64,000 nt of DNA from Pseudeuparius sepicola. Taxonomy: Eukaryota > Arthropoda > Insecta > Coleoptera > Anthribidae. Made by a program: the position numbers and the translations under genes. Below the pieces are notes generated by a model that saw only the letters and a list, made by a program, of their open reading frames with translations, was not told where the DNA came from and did no database searches. This document shows positions 21,639 through 31,500 of this stretch, piece after piece. Position 1 is the first letter of the stretch. The number at the start of each line of letters is the position of its first letter. The DNA lies in NCBI GenBank assembly GCA_963920635.1, contig OY987301.1:48645820-48709819 (forward strand), read 5' to 3'.

Positions 21639-23925
21639 ATCGACTTAGCCAAAAGGCATTCGCACTCCCTCTACGGGGAACATTCACTCAGATCCCGGGT
21701 ATCCCGGATACCATAAGGATCTGGCTCGGACGAGACCCTTGCCATGTTATCGGGCCTTAGGTGACATTGATGTTGTCGGACGTTCCTGCATTCCCCATGA
21801 ATTTCCTGACGGTTCGGGCTGTCGCAAGTAGTACCGCTTTCTGCATGGACCTGTAAAGACTGTCAGTTAGACCCAGCTCTTTTATGTTTCTCAGCAAACT
21901 TTTTGGTATAACACCAGTTGTTGACACGATAATTGAAATCGTCTTGACGTTTTCCATTTCCCATTGCCTTCTAATTCGTTCTGCTAAGTCTCTGTACTTC
22001 GCGATCTTCTCGACTTGCTTCACACGCAGGTTGTTGTTGTTCGGGATGGCCACATCAATCAGAGTTGTCTTCCTAGAAATTTTATCAACTATTATAAGGT
22101 CCGGTCTGTTATGGGCAACTCGTTGATCTGTCAGAACTGTACGATCCCAGTACATCTTGTAGTTGCTGTTCTCAAGAACAGGCTCCGGTGTGTAGCTGTA
22201 ATATGGGACCCTCTCTGCCTGCACAAGCAGCAGTTTTTCCCCCAGTTCCTGGTGCAAGATCTTGGCAACCGAATCGTGTCGTTCCTTATATTCCGTTGAT
22301 GCGAACATCTGACATCCTCCTGTTATGTGCTGGATTGTTTCTGAAGTTGGGCACCCGTATCTGCATCTGTCATCCACTACCGATGCATCTCCTACAATGA
22401 ATTTTAGGTAGTTGCGAGTTGGTATAATCTGATCTTGTATGGCCAGTAAGAAGCCTTCCGTCTCGGGGAACATTCTTCCCGAGGTCAGCCAGTAGTTCGA
22501 CGCTAACTTGTCGACATGTTCCTGGTTGACCTCATTAGGATGCCTCCCGTGCAGCGGCTTCTCCAACCACCTCTGTAGTGTATCGTTGTCGGTTCGGTGG
22601 TGATTTTGATGCTCGTGTTCCGTCAGACGTAGCGGTGTTGAGACGTCTGCTCCGCATATAGCTTTATGTAGTGTGGAGCTGTTGGCCTGTCTCTGGAAAT
22701 AATTACGCAGATTTATTATTTGTTGGTCCAATTGCTTGCTGAGGTCTGCCAATCCTCTTCCTCCTAGTTGACGTGGCAGAGTAGTTCTTTCTACGGCGCT
22801 ACGGGGATGATGTTTATGAGCTTTTGTCAGTAGTGTCCTAACTTTTCGCTGCAGGTTGTTGATGTCCGTGTTGGTCCAATTCACTATTCCAAACGAATAG
22901 CTGAGTACAGAGCACGCATACGTGTTCAGGGCCTTAAACAAATTCCTGCTGTTAAGATCAGTTCGCACTACTTGTCTTACTCTCTTGATGAATTCATTCC
23001 TTAAATCGATCTTCATTGTTCGATGGTCTATCCTTTGAGCTTGTTTCATCCCGAGATACTTGTATGTATCTCCCATGCTCATTGCTTCGATCTCCTGGCC
23101 GTCCTGCATCTCGTGTGCGCCTTGTTCGAACTTTCCCCGGACGATGTTAAGGGTGCGGCACTTGTCCAGTCCAAACTGCATTTCGATGTCCCTGGAGAAC
23201 TCCTCTACAATTGTAAGCATTTGCGTTAGTTGGTTTTTTGTTGCGGCCATCAGTTTTAAATCATCCATATATAATAGGTGATTCAACTTGATCGCTTCTG
23301 CGTTGTTGCTTTTGATAGCGAAGCCGTATTTTGTAGAGTTCAACCGATGTGATAGAGGGTTCATCGCCATGCAGAACCACAGTGGACTGAGTGAATCTCC
23401 TTGGAAAATCCCTCTTCGGATGTCGATTGTGTCGGTCTCGATGTTGCTGCTTGCGGTTCTGAGTTGTATCTTAGTGCGCCAGGTTGTCATAACGTGTTCT
23501 AAAAAGGAAACTGTATGATGATCTATTTTAAACAGCTTTAAGATACCTGTTAGCCAGTCGTGAGGTACGGAATCAAATGCTTTTTTGTAGTCCACATAAG
23601 CCATGTAGAGGTTTCGTTGCTTGGAATGAGCCTGGTTGCAGATGACAGAGTCTATAATGAGTTGCTCTTTGCATCCCATTGCGCCCTTCGCGCAGCCCTT
23701 CTGCTGCATTGCCATGATGTTGTTCCGCTCGCAGTGAGCATATATTCGTTGCGTAAGGCAAGAAGTGATTATCTTGTACAGCGTAGGCAAGCAGGTTATT
23801 GGGCGGTACTTGGCAGGGTTATCCGTACTCCGCTGGTCTTTTGGTAACAAGTAGGTGGCACCCTGTGTAAGAAACAATGGCATTTTCAGAGGATCGAGCA
23901 AGACTTAATAATAATTTTGGAGATG
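21639..23925 (-). mobile_element. R4/Dong-like LINE copy 3, longest, 2.29 kb
   Basis: It runs from the family 3' end (ATCGACTTAGCC) to a 5' truncation at about 23925, inside (ATT)n. It contains an uninterrupted 714-codon reading covering RT to the end of the endonuclease. The N-terminal zinc-finger region of the full-length element is absent. Confidence 0.85.
21757..23901 (-). CDS. RT and restriction-like endonuclease polyprotein of copy 3
   Basis: This protein would nick the target and reverse transcribe the element RNA at the nick (target-primed reverse transcription) in the nucleus. RT motifs, in order: 'KYRPITCLPTLYKI', 'YVDYKKAFDSVPH', 'GIFQGDSLSPLWF', catalytic 'LLYMDDLKLMA', then thumb. 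Near the C-terminus a C-X3-C-X7-H-X4-C knuckle ('CRYGCPTSETIQHITGGC') precedes an endonuclease core with 'RPDLIIVDK' and 'LIDVAIPNN'. This RT-knuckle-endonuclease order defines the R2/R4 group. The 714 codons have no stops, but the initiator Met is only the first in the truncated reading and the N-terminal DNA-binding part is missing. R4/Dong is my best clade guess, helped by the TAA/ATT target. Confidence 0.8.
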   Translation of the reverse strand: MLDPLKMPLFLTQGATYLLPKDQRSTDNPAKYRPITCLPTLYKIITSCLTQRIYAHCERNNIMAMQQKGCAKGAMGCKEQLIIDSVICNQAHSKQRNLYMAYVDYKKAFDSVPHDWLTGILKLFKIDHHTVSFLEHVMTTWRTKIQLRTASSNIETDTIDIRRGIFQGDSLSPLWFCMAMNPLSHRLNSTKYGFAIKSNNAEAIKLNHLLYMDDLKLMAATKNQLTQMLTIVEEFSRDIEMQFGLDKCRTLNIVRGKFEQGAHEMQDGQEIEAMSMGDTYKYLGMKQAQRIDHRTMKIDLRNEFIKRVRQVVRTDLNSRNLFKALNTYACSVLSYSFGIVNWTNTDINNLQRKVRTLLTKAHKHHPRSAVERTTLPRQLGGRGLADLSKQLDQQIINLRNYFQRQANSSTLHKAICGADVSTPLRLTEHEHQNHHRTDNDTLQRWLEKPLHGRHPNEVNQEHVDKLASNYWLTSGRMFPETEGFLLAIQDQIIPTRNYLKFIVGDASVVDDRCRYGCPTSETIQHITGGCQMFASTEYKERHDSVAKILHQELGEKLLLVQAERVPYYSYTPEPVLENSNYKMYWDRTVLTDQRVAHNRPDLIIVDKISRKTTLIDVAIPNNNNLRVKQVEKIAKYRDLAERIRRQWEMENVKTISIIVSTTGVIPKSLLRNIKELGLTDSLYRSMQKAVLLATARTVRKFMGNAGTSDNINVT

Positions 23926-23957
<32 letters not shown>
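23926..23957. repeat. (ATT)n microsatellite
   Basis: About ten ATT units between copies 3 and 4. Confidence 0.9.
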
Positions 23958-23959
<2 letters not shown>

Positions 23960-24913
23960 CGACTTAGCCAAAAGGCATTCGCACTCCCTCTCTGGGGAAC
24001 ATTCACTCAGATCCCGGGTATCCCGGATACCATAAGGATCCGGCTCGGACGAGACCCTTGCCATGTTATCGGCCTTAGGTGACACCGATGCTGTTGGACG
24101 TTCCTGCACTCCCCATGAATTTCCTGACGGTTCGGGCTGTCGCAAGTAGTACCGCTTTCTGCATGGACCTGTAAAGATTATCAGTTAGACCCAGTTCCTT
24201 GATGTCTCTCAGCAAACTTTTTGGTATGACACCAGTTGTTGACACGACGATTGGAATCGTCTGAACGTTGTCCATTTCCCATTGCCTTCTAATTCGTTCT
24301 TCTAAGTCTCTGTACTTCGCGATCTTCTCGACTTGCTTCACACGCAGGTTGTTGTTGTTCGGGATGGCCACATCAATCAGAGTTGTCTTCCTAGAAATTT
24401 TATCAACTATTATAAGGTCCGGTCTGTTATGGGCAACTCGTTGATCTGTCAGAACTGTACGATCCCAGTACATCTTGTAGTTGCTATTCTCAAGAACAGG
24501 CTCCGGTGTGTAGCTGTAATATGGGACCCTCTCTGCCTGCACAAGCAGCAGTTTTTCCCCCAGTTCCTGGTGCAAGATCTTGGCAACCGAATCGTGTCGT
24601 TCCTTATATTCCGTTGATGCGAACATCTGACATCCTCCTGTTATGTGCTGGATTGTTTCTGAAGTTGGGCACCCGTATCTGCATCTGTCATCCACTACCG
24701 ATCCATCTCCTAAAATGAATTTTAGGTAGTTGCGAGTTGGTATAACCTGATCTTGTATGGCCAGTAGGAAGCCTTCCGTCTCGGGGAACATTCGTCCCGA
24801 GGTCAGCCAATAGTTCGACGCTAACTTGTCGACATGTTCCTGGTTAACCTCATTAGGATGCCTCCCGTGCAGCGGCTTCCCCAACCACCTCTGTAGTTTA
24901 TCGTTGTCGGTTC
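23958..24913 (-). mobile_element. R4/Dong-like LINE copy 4, 5'-truncated
   Basis: This has the same 3' end and C-terminal coding part (knuckle plus endonuclease, 24075 upward) as copies 1 and 3, and is cut at 24913 by (ATT)n. A longer open frame running to 25115 is an artefact. It reads through the microsatellite as a run of Ile codons and into unrelated DNA. Confidence 0.85.

Positions 24914-24957
<44 letters not shown>
24914..24957. repeat. (ATT)n microsatellite
   Basis: About 14 ATT units at the 5' side of copy 4, at the outer edge of the array. Confidence 0.9.
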
Positions 24958-24958
<1 letters not shown>

Positions 24959-24979
24959 TCAAGTTTTTCATAAAAATGT

Positions 24980-25141
24980 GAAGTAGGTATTTAACGTATT
25001 TGGTGAGCGACTCTGGCTTAAATCCTGAACAAGAAGATCTGTTTAAGAACATGAGCAACATTCTTCGTGAAATGATTCCATATTTCGCCCATAAATCCAG
25101 TGTGGAGAAGAACAAAATGGTATCGTATAAAGTATTATTTT
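24980..25141 (+). other. Possible orphan coding exon, unidentified
   Basis: The plus strand is open here with balanced composition unlike the flanks ('SGLNPEQEDLFKNMSNILRE', then 'MIPYFAHKSS'). A donor-like 'AAAATG|GTATCG' lies near 25117. No acceptor is convincing. I do not recognise the family. It could be an exon of a host gene or a fragment of a mobile element. Confidence 0.2.
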
Positions 25142-25873
25142 TATTTCATGAAGCATAGACATTTAGTGAAAAAATCAACAGCTCCTTACTTTACCCGCCA
25201 TTGAGGAAAAAAGAGGTGGAAAAGGAATTTCTAAAACATTTGAAAATTGTAACAAATGTTGTCGATAAATAACATGTAGGTTATACATATTTAAGTTAAA
25301 AATAAATATCTATCAATATCTATCTTTTACACCACTGCTTTTATTACAGCTGTCAAGCCAGGGAGATTTCCACTTATTTTGCACCAGAAAGCAGAACCTC
25401 ATACCAGAAAGAACATTTTTACAATTTACAAGATACGAAAATTTGCCACAATAGAAACGACCAGGTTGCTACGTTTTTCTAAACACAGTGTGTGATTGTT
25501 TTTTTACGTTTGCCATTTGCCATATCTATTCAAATTCAAGTTCAACAAAAAAGTCAAAAACAAGTCTTCATTAAAACAGGGTTTCCTTAGATGCCACATG
25601 CGAAATCATCGTCCTAGAAAAATAAAAGTCGGTAAGTAACTGAAAAATTAAAAAAAATGTATTTTTAAGCAGTAAATTATTAGTACTAGCGCCTTTGTTG
25701 ATTTTGGCGCCCCCTTGAATAGGGCGCCCGGGGCGAACACCCCCTTCGCCCCCCCCCCTTAACACGGCCCTGCCACTTATTAATCTTACAGCTAGATGCT
25801 TATGGGAGGGTGATTTCCGAAAAAATACACAAGTTGCCATGGCAACGTTAAGAAATGCTTGTGTTTTATTGGT
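25142..25873. other. No recognisable gene
   Basis: AT-rich sequence with a C/G-rich spot at 25710-25770. Short open frames on both strands look random. Confidence 0.4.
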
Positions 25874-25874
25874 T

Positions 25875-26434
25875 GTACAGACTGAGTCATTTTCGATGGT
25901 TTTATGGGGTATCTGCGTTATTTGTATAGATAGAAAAAAACAAGGTAGGTGTTCATTAGTTAATTTTTTGAGATATTTACGATGCTCAAAACAGATCTCT
26001 GATATCTCCAATACTTTAGGAGATACAGGGCGTTTTGAAATTTTTGCTATTTTTTACAATTATCATAGCTCATTTGTTTTTAAACCTATATATTGCGTTG
26101 AAAACGCTTTATACGCACTTTTTACGTAGAATCCATTGGAGCAAACAGTTTTTCTAAAAAATAGTTATTTATGTACCAAGGCACTGAAGTTCAACTTAAT
26201 AATTCAACTTCAGTGCCTTGGTACATAAATAACTATTTTATAGAAAAACTGTTTACTCCGATGGATTCTACGTAAAAAAGTGCGTATAAAGCGTTTTCAA
26301 CGAAATATATAGGTTTAAAAAGAGGATCGTAAATATCTCAAAAAATTAACTAATGAACACCTACCTTGTTTTTTTCTATCTATACAAATAACGGAGATAC
26401 CCCATAAAACCATCGAAAATGACTCAGTCTGTAC
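25875..26434. mobile_element. Near-perfect palindromic foldback, 560 bp
   Basis: The arms TACAGACTGAGTC and GACTCAGTCTGTA open and close an inverted repeat of about 280 bp per arm. The centre (about 26168-26233) is a hairpin with 26 or more perfectly paired bases around 'TATTTATGTACCAAGGCACT'. The right arm lacks a short piece (CTCTGATATCTCC...) present in the left. No coding capacity. Confidence 0.85.
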
Positions 26435-26548
26435 CTTGTCGACATGGAATTTTCGATAAAATTTCCGGCACTTGTGATATTACATACGATAATCGCTCTT
26501 AACGTTTTAACTGGGACACGCCGTACCTGGGTACTTATTTTTTGTTGG

Positions 26549-26552
26549 TGTT
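26549..26552. repeat. Target-site duplication TGTT, left copy
   Basis: TGTT precedes element B and is repeated at 35126-35129 after it. Confidence 0.85.
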
Positions 26553-26777
26553 AGTTAAATTAACGATTTCGAAAAATACGTTTTTAAAACAATTTATTTT
26601 GACAGTTACAGCAGGGCAGCGATTCACGCTACAAGACAAGACAAGACTAAATATACATGGAGCAGAGCTCATATTTATAAGTATACAAAAAGCAAGCTTA
26701 GCCTACACGTGCCCGCGCACTCAGCACTTTGTCCGCACTTTTACACAAACGGGACCATTGTTCATACGGCCATAACT
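26553..26777 (-). repeat. 3' LTR of Gypsy element B
   Basis: This 225-bp copy matches 34901-35125 by eye. In element orientation it contains a TATA-like TATAAATA and an AATAAA signal. Confidence 0.95.
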
Positions 26778-28514
26778 CCTCCACCCTTAGAGGAAAATAT
26801 CAACCTGGAGGGTTGTTTTTCCGTTTCTTCTTTCTTCTCCACCATTTCGAACTTAACTTGTCTTTTCTTCTTCATACATCTTCTCTGGTATATCTTCCAT
26901 ATTATATATGCAGTAATTAATAATAAAATAATGATAATACTGGTGGCAAATCCATAGCTTAAGGTGTGAATTTTCTGAATGTCGGGAACTTGCAGAAGTG
27001 TAGACTTTTCTTGTAATTTATGAATACCTATCTTCCAAATTAATTGTTTGTAGTTGAAGAGGTTTCGCTCGTAGATAATTAAAGTTGACTTCGTTGACTT
27101 GGATTTCGGGTAAATTAAATGGTTTTCCTTTAATTTCCTCTTTTTTATTAATAAATTGGAAATCTTTGACATTGATTTCACAATTTTCTGGTAGATGGAT
27201 CAAATTTGGTTCGTTAATAATTTTGAATTCTTCTTTGTTCTGACATTTTGTTGAAATTTTTAATGTTTCCTCGGCGGGAATGGCGATGACATATTCGCTG
27301 TTGACTGCTTGTATTATTGGGTTAATTAAGTTGATTGATAAACCATGACAAAATTTTCCTTCGGCTTCTTTTATCATGGAGATGATACATTCATTTGAGT
27401 GAGGCGTGAGTAAATTTTGACAAATGTAGAAATGTTCTATCTTCGGGCATTCTTCATTCTCGAATTGTTGTTGGTTTGAGCCGAGTACAAGGTAGGGATG
27501 ACTCGGGATAATAATTGAATTTTTTATAGGAATTGGGAATAATCGATAAGTTTGGAAATTTTCGTGTAAGAAAATTGGAAAGTGGATTGCAAATATAATT
27601 TTGTCATTTTTAAAATTTACTTGAATTCCAGCAATTTGGTAGTAAGAGATAACATTTTTTAATTTTAAAATAGAGTCAGTAGGATATAAATTTTCCAATG
27701 ATTTAATCATAGAACGTAATTGTGAAGAGGGGATAATAGAACTATGTAAGGTATTTAGTTTTGCGAACATTATCGCGTTTTCCAAGTTATCTAGAAAAGT
27801 CACCAAATTTTGACAATTAAGGATAGTTTGATCTAAAATATTTTGTGCTTGCAAGTATGCTGAAATGTCGTTAATCGTTTTATTTATATTCAACTCAAAA
27901 TTTTCTAATCTTTCTTTTATTAAATTTTGGTTTGATTGTAATATAGTTATAGTAGAATTATAGTTATTAATAAGCTGTTTGGTCAACGAAATTTGTAAAG
28001 AAACTTCCTTTGTAAAGGATTGTTGATTGTTTTGAAGGGCGTAAATTGCTTTTTCATATTTTTCACCGTCGTCGGAATCTAGCGTTCCAAAAAGCCATTT
28101 GGAAGCTTTGCCTATTATGTTTACTAAGCCTCTTTTATTCCTATTATGTGGAGTTATGTTATCTAACTTCCTTTCTACTTCCATTATTAAGTATTCTACA
28201 TGCTGTAGTAAATTATATAGAACATTAGAGTATGAGTTAGTAGTAATTTCTGATATATTACTCTTATTTAAGGATAATTTTATAATAGTGTAAAATTTTC
28301 GAATATTATTAAGCTGTTTAATTATAGGGTTAAATCTAATATAATGAATAAAAGTGTGTTTAGTTTTTACAATCTTCGTATCTCCTAGCTGAAAGGGTAG
28401 CAAAGGAGTTTTTATCGGAGTAAATGTCATTTCACTCGTCGTCAGTACTGGAGTCAATGTTAATAATATTGTCGTTGTCAGGAATAACATGACTGCACGA
28501 AGGTTCATTTTCAT
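26762..28514 (-). pseudogene. env: Env-like fusion glycoprotein of element B, frameshifted
   Basis: The first reading (28514 down to 27018) starts with a clear signal peptide: 'MKMNLR', then a Leu/Thr/Val-rich core. It overlaps the end of pol by 83 bases. A furin-type site RNKRG near residue 126 precedes a 'GLVNIIGKASKWLFG' fusion-peptide-like region, as in baculovirus F proteins and element A. Cys residues cluster near the C-terminus. It stops at 27018. The membrane anchor (about 26880-26935) and a basic cytoplasmic tail occur in the +1 frame, in the open frame 27181-26762. The frame change lies near 27020-27050. As read, the product would be unanchored. The lesion is at a different place from that in element A. 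Confidence 0.85.
26778..26787 (-). promoter_or_regulatory. Polypurine tract of element B
   Basis: In element orientation AGGGTGGAGG directly precedes the 3' LTR. Element A has a comparable tract. Confidence 0.75.
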
Positions 28515-31500
28515 TTTCCTGCAAACAAGGAATCAAATTAGGTTTCGGCCTTTTTAGTTGCGATTTATGAATTATTTTATTGTCATAAGTTTTAACTTTT
28601 GTTCCTAAATCTTCTTCAATTTGAATTTTCAAATGTTTTGGTTTAGTTTTATCTCTTAGTAATGCCTTATTTTTCTGAAATTGAGTAGTATAAGGTTCGT
28701 AATTTTGTGGTTCTTCTCTATCTTTATTGTGTCTTGTATTTTGTTTATATTTTTCACTTAATGATACCTCATGAATTTTGTCAAAAATTATTTTTAATTT
28801 ATTCTTACGTTCGTCTATGTACTGATTTAATATTATTTCATCCGTAATATCAAAGGGGTCGAGTGCATTTGTATGACCTGTAACGATATCAAAAGGCTTT
28901 TGTTTTGTTACGCTATGAGTGGAATTATTGTATCCTAGTATAGCATACTGCATTAATTGTTTTATATTTGAGTTCGGATGAGTAAGTTTAAGTACGCGTA
29001 TACTATCAAGTAATGTGTTATGCAATCTTTCTACGGGGCTGTTACTTGTCGAGTTACCGGGTGTAGTGAAATGTAATTTAACGTTATGAAGTTTACAAAA
29101 ATCAGATAAAAGAGTTGTTTTAAATTCAGTACCATTGTCACATGTTATTGACTTGGGTATGCCAAAATGAGAAACAAAAGTGAACATTCCTTCAATCACA
29201 TCAGTAGAATTACAAGATTCTAAGTAATAAGCTTGTGCATATTTTGAAAAAACATCAATTATGGTTAGAAATTTATTCCCTAAGACTTGAAAAGTATCCA
29301 TATGGACAGATTCAAAAGGTTGCGAAGGAGTAGGGGTAAATGCAAATTTAATTTTAGGTGGATTCCTGTCATATTTAGCGTCACAATATTCGCATTTATT
29401 AATATATTCAGTTATATCGATTTTCATGTTTGGCCAATAATATAATCTTTTCAAAGCTAATAAGGTTTCATTTATGCCTCTATGACATGTCTTTGTTTCA
29501 TGATGGTATTGTAATAATTCTTGTTGTCTATCTCTTTTAGTAATGTCAGTTAAGAAAATATTAGAGAAATTAAGTTTATATGCATGATTTTTGAAAGTTT
29601 TTGCTAGTAAATTGCAGATTCTCGGTTTCAAATCAATTTCACTTTTTTGAATATAAATACTGTAAACTGATTTTGGATTTATATACTCTTTGAAAAATTT
29701 AATTAATTCATAAGCGTAGTTTTTTAATGTTAGATTGACAGTTAGCCTCATTTTATTGGGAAAAGGGTGTGTTTTGATAACGTGGTATCTTCCTGAATCT
29801 TTTAGAATAAATATAATTTGATTTGTGTAAGTATTTAAGCAATTTTCGGTTATTGGAATAGTTAAAATTGGGTCTTCAATAGCAGAGTGAACTGTAGAGA
29901 CTGGGGTATTGTGATAAACTGTTTCAATTTCACCTGTGGGTTTTATACGTATATCCGAAATAATATTTATTTTTGGCCTAACTCCGTCATTATTTTGATA
30001 TTCATTATTGTCATTTATATCCGGGTTTTCTTCGGGGAATTCAGATTCTAAATACTCTCTTATTTCATCATTGGTTATAGGGTTATTCAAAAATCTATGA
30101 ATTTCTTCATCAATATCACCGGGATTTCCTAAAATTGACTGATTCTCAATAGCGTTAAGGTCATTATTATTTCGACTTTTCCTAATTTTTTCTTTTTGTT
30201 GTCTCAAAAATTCATTCAGCTTTAACTCAAATTCTAAATCTGCATTACTCGCTTGAACATTATTTTCGGGAATATATTTTACTGTTATTTCATTTTCGTT
30301 AACTGTACGTTCTCTATAGAATTTTATCGGTTCCTCAAAATTAACTGTGCGTTGATTTTCATCTATAGAAACTTTTACATTTTTTGGTAAACCGTATATA
30401 GGTTCAGGTGGGTCTTTGTTTGTAGAGAATATTGGGTAACTTTCTAAAATATCATTGTTTATAGAACAAATAATTATTTCTACTGGTATAAATTCAAAAA
30501 TAAAATTAATCATTGTTTTAATTATGTTCCAGTCTAGCTGGTCAAGTCCGCATCCGATTTTTGGTATTGCTAAGTATCTGATATTATTTTTAATTATATG
30601 ATCTCTTAAATTTCTAAGACATTTGAACACATTATAGTATGTAGGTTTCTCGTAAAAGTACTTTTTGGTTATTAAATAATAAACAAATCGTTTTTTGTCA
30701 TTTAAAATTGCTATTTGACCTATCTTCATATTTTGGTTTCTTAAATATTCAATATTATTATACCTCTCTCTAAACTGTAGGGCTATCCCAGCGCCTAACT
30801 TAAAATCTTCTGATACACAGTGAGCTAAAGAATATGTTTCAGGCATTTCAAATAAATCCTTCCTAATTTCTATAATCTTATCGTTATTATTATCGGTATT
30901 TTTCCTAAATTCTTGATATTCTGAGTCGATATCATGAAATAGAAAATTATTAATGTTATTATCACTCTTTAATTGAATTCTAGATAGTGAATCAGCGTTA
31001 GTGTTTGTTTTTCCTGTTTTGTACTTAATTTCGTAATCGTATTCTTCGAGCTTCAGCCTCCAGTGAACTAAACGTGAGTTTGGTTCTCTGAGGTTGAATA
31101 ACCATTGTAATGGTTTGTGATCAGTAATAATAGTGAACTTTCTTCCAAATAAATAAGGTCTAAAATAATTAGTAAAATAAACGATAGCTAATAACTCTTT
31201 TTCTATAGTACTATAATTTTGTTCTGCGGGATTTAACGTTCTAGAGCCGTAAGCGATCGGTAAGTCGCTACCAATTTTTCCTTGGCTTAATACGGCGCCA
31301 ATAGCAATATTTGAAGCATCTGTAGTTAAATTAAATGGTTTTGTAAAATCAGGATACTGTAATATTGGATCGTTACAAAGTAAATTTTTACAAGTTTCAA
31401 AAGTTTTCAAAAATTCTTCCGTGTGCTCTACCTTTTCGCCTTTCTTTAAACATTGTGTAAATGGTTTTGTTAATTTCGCGAAGTTTTTAATGAATCTTCT

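Noticed and set aside
24914..25115. Open frame joining an LINE reading to a long Ile run and a new N-terminus
   Set aside because: The Ile run is the ATT microsatellite read in frame; the N-terminal part is the reverse of unrelated DNA. It is not a fusion protein.
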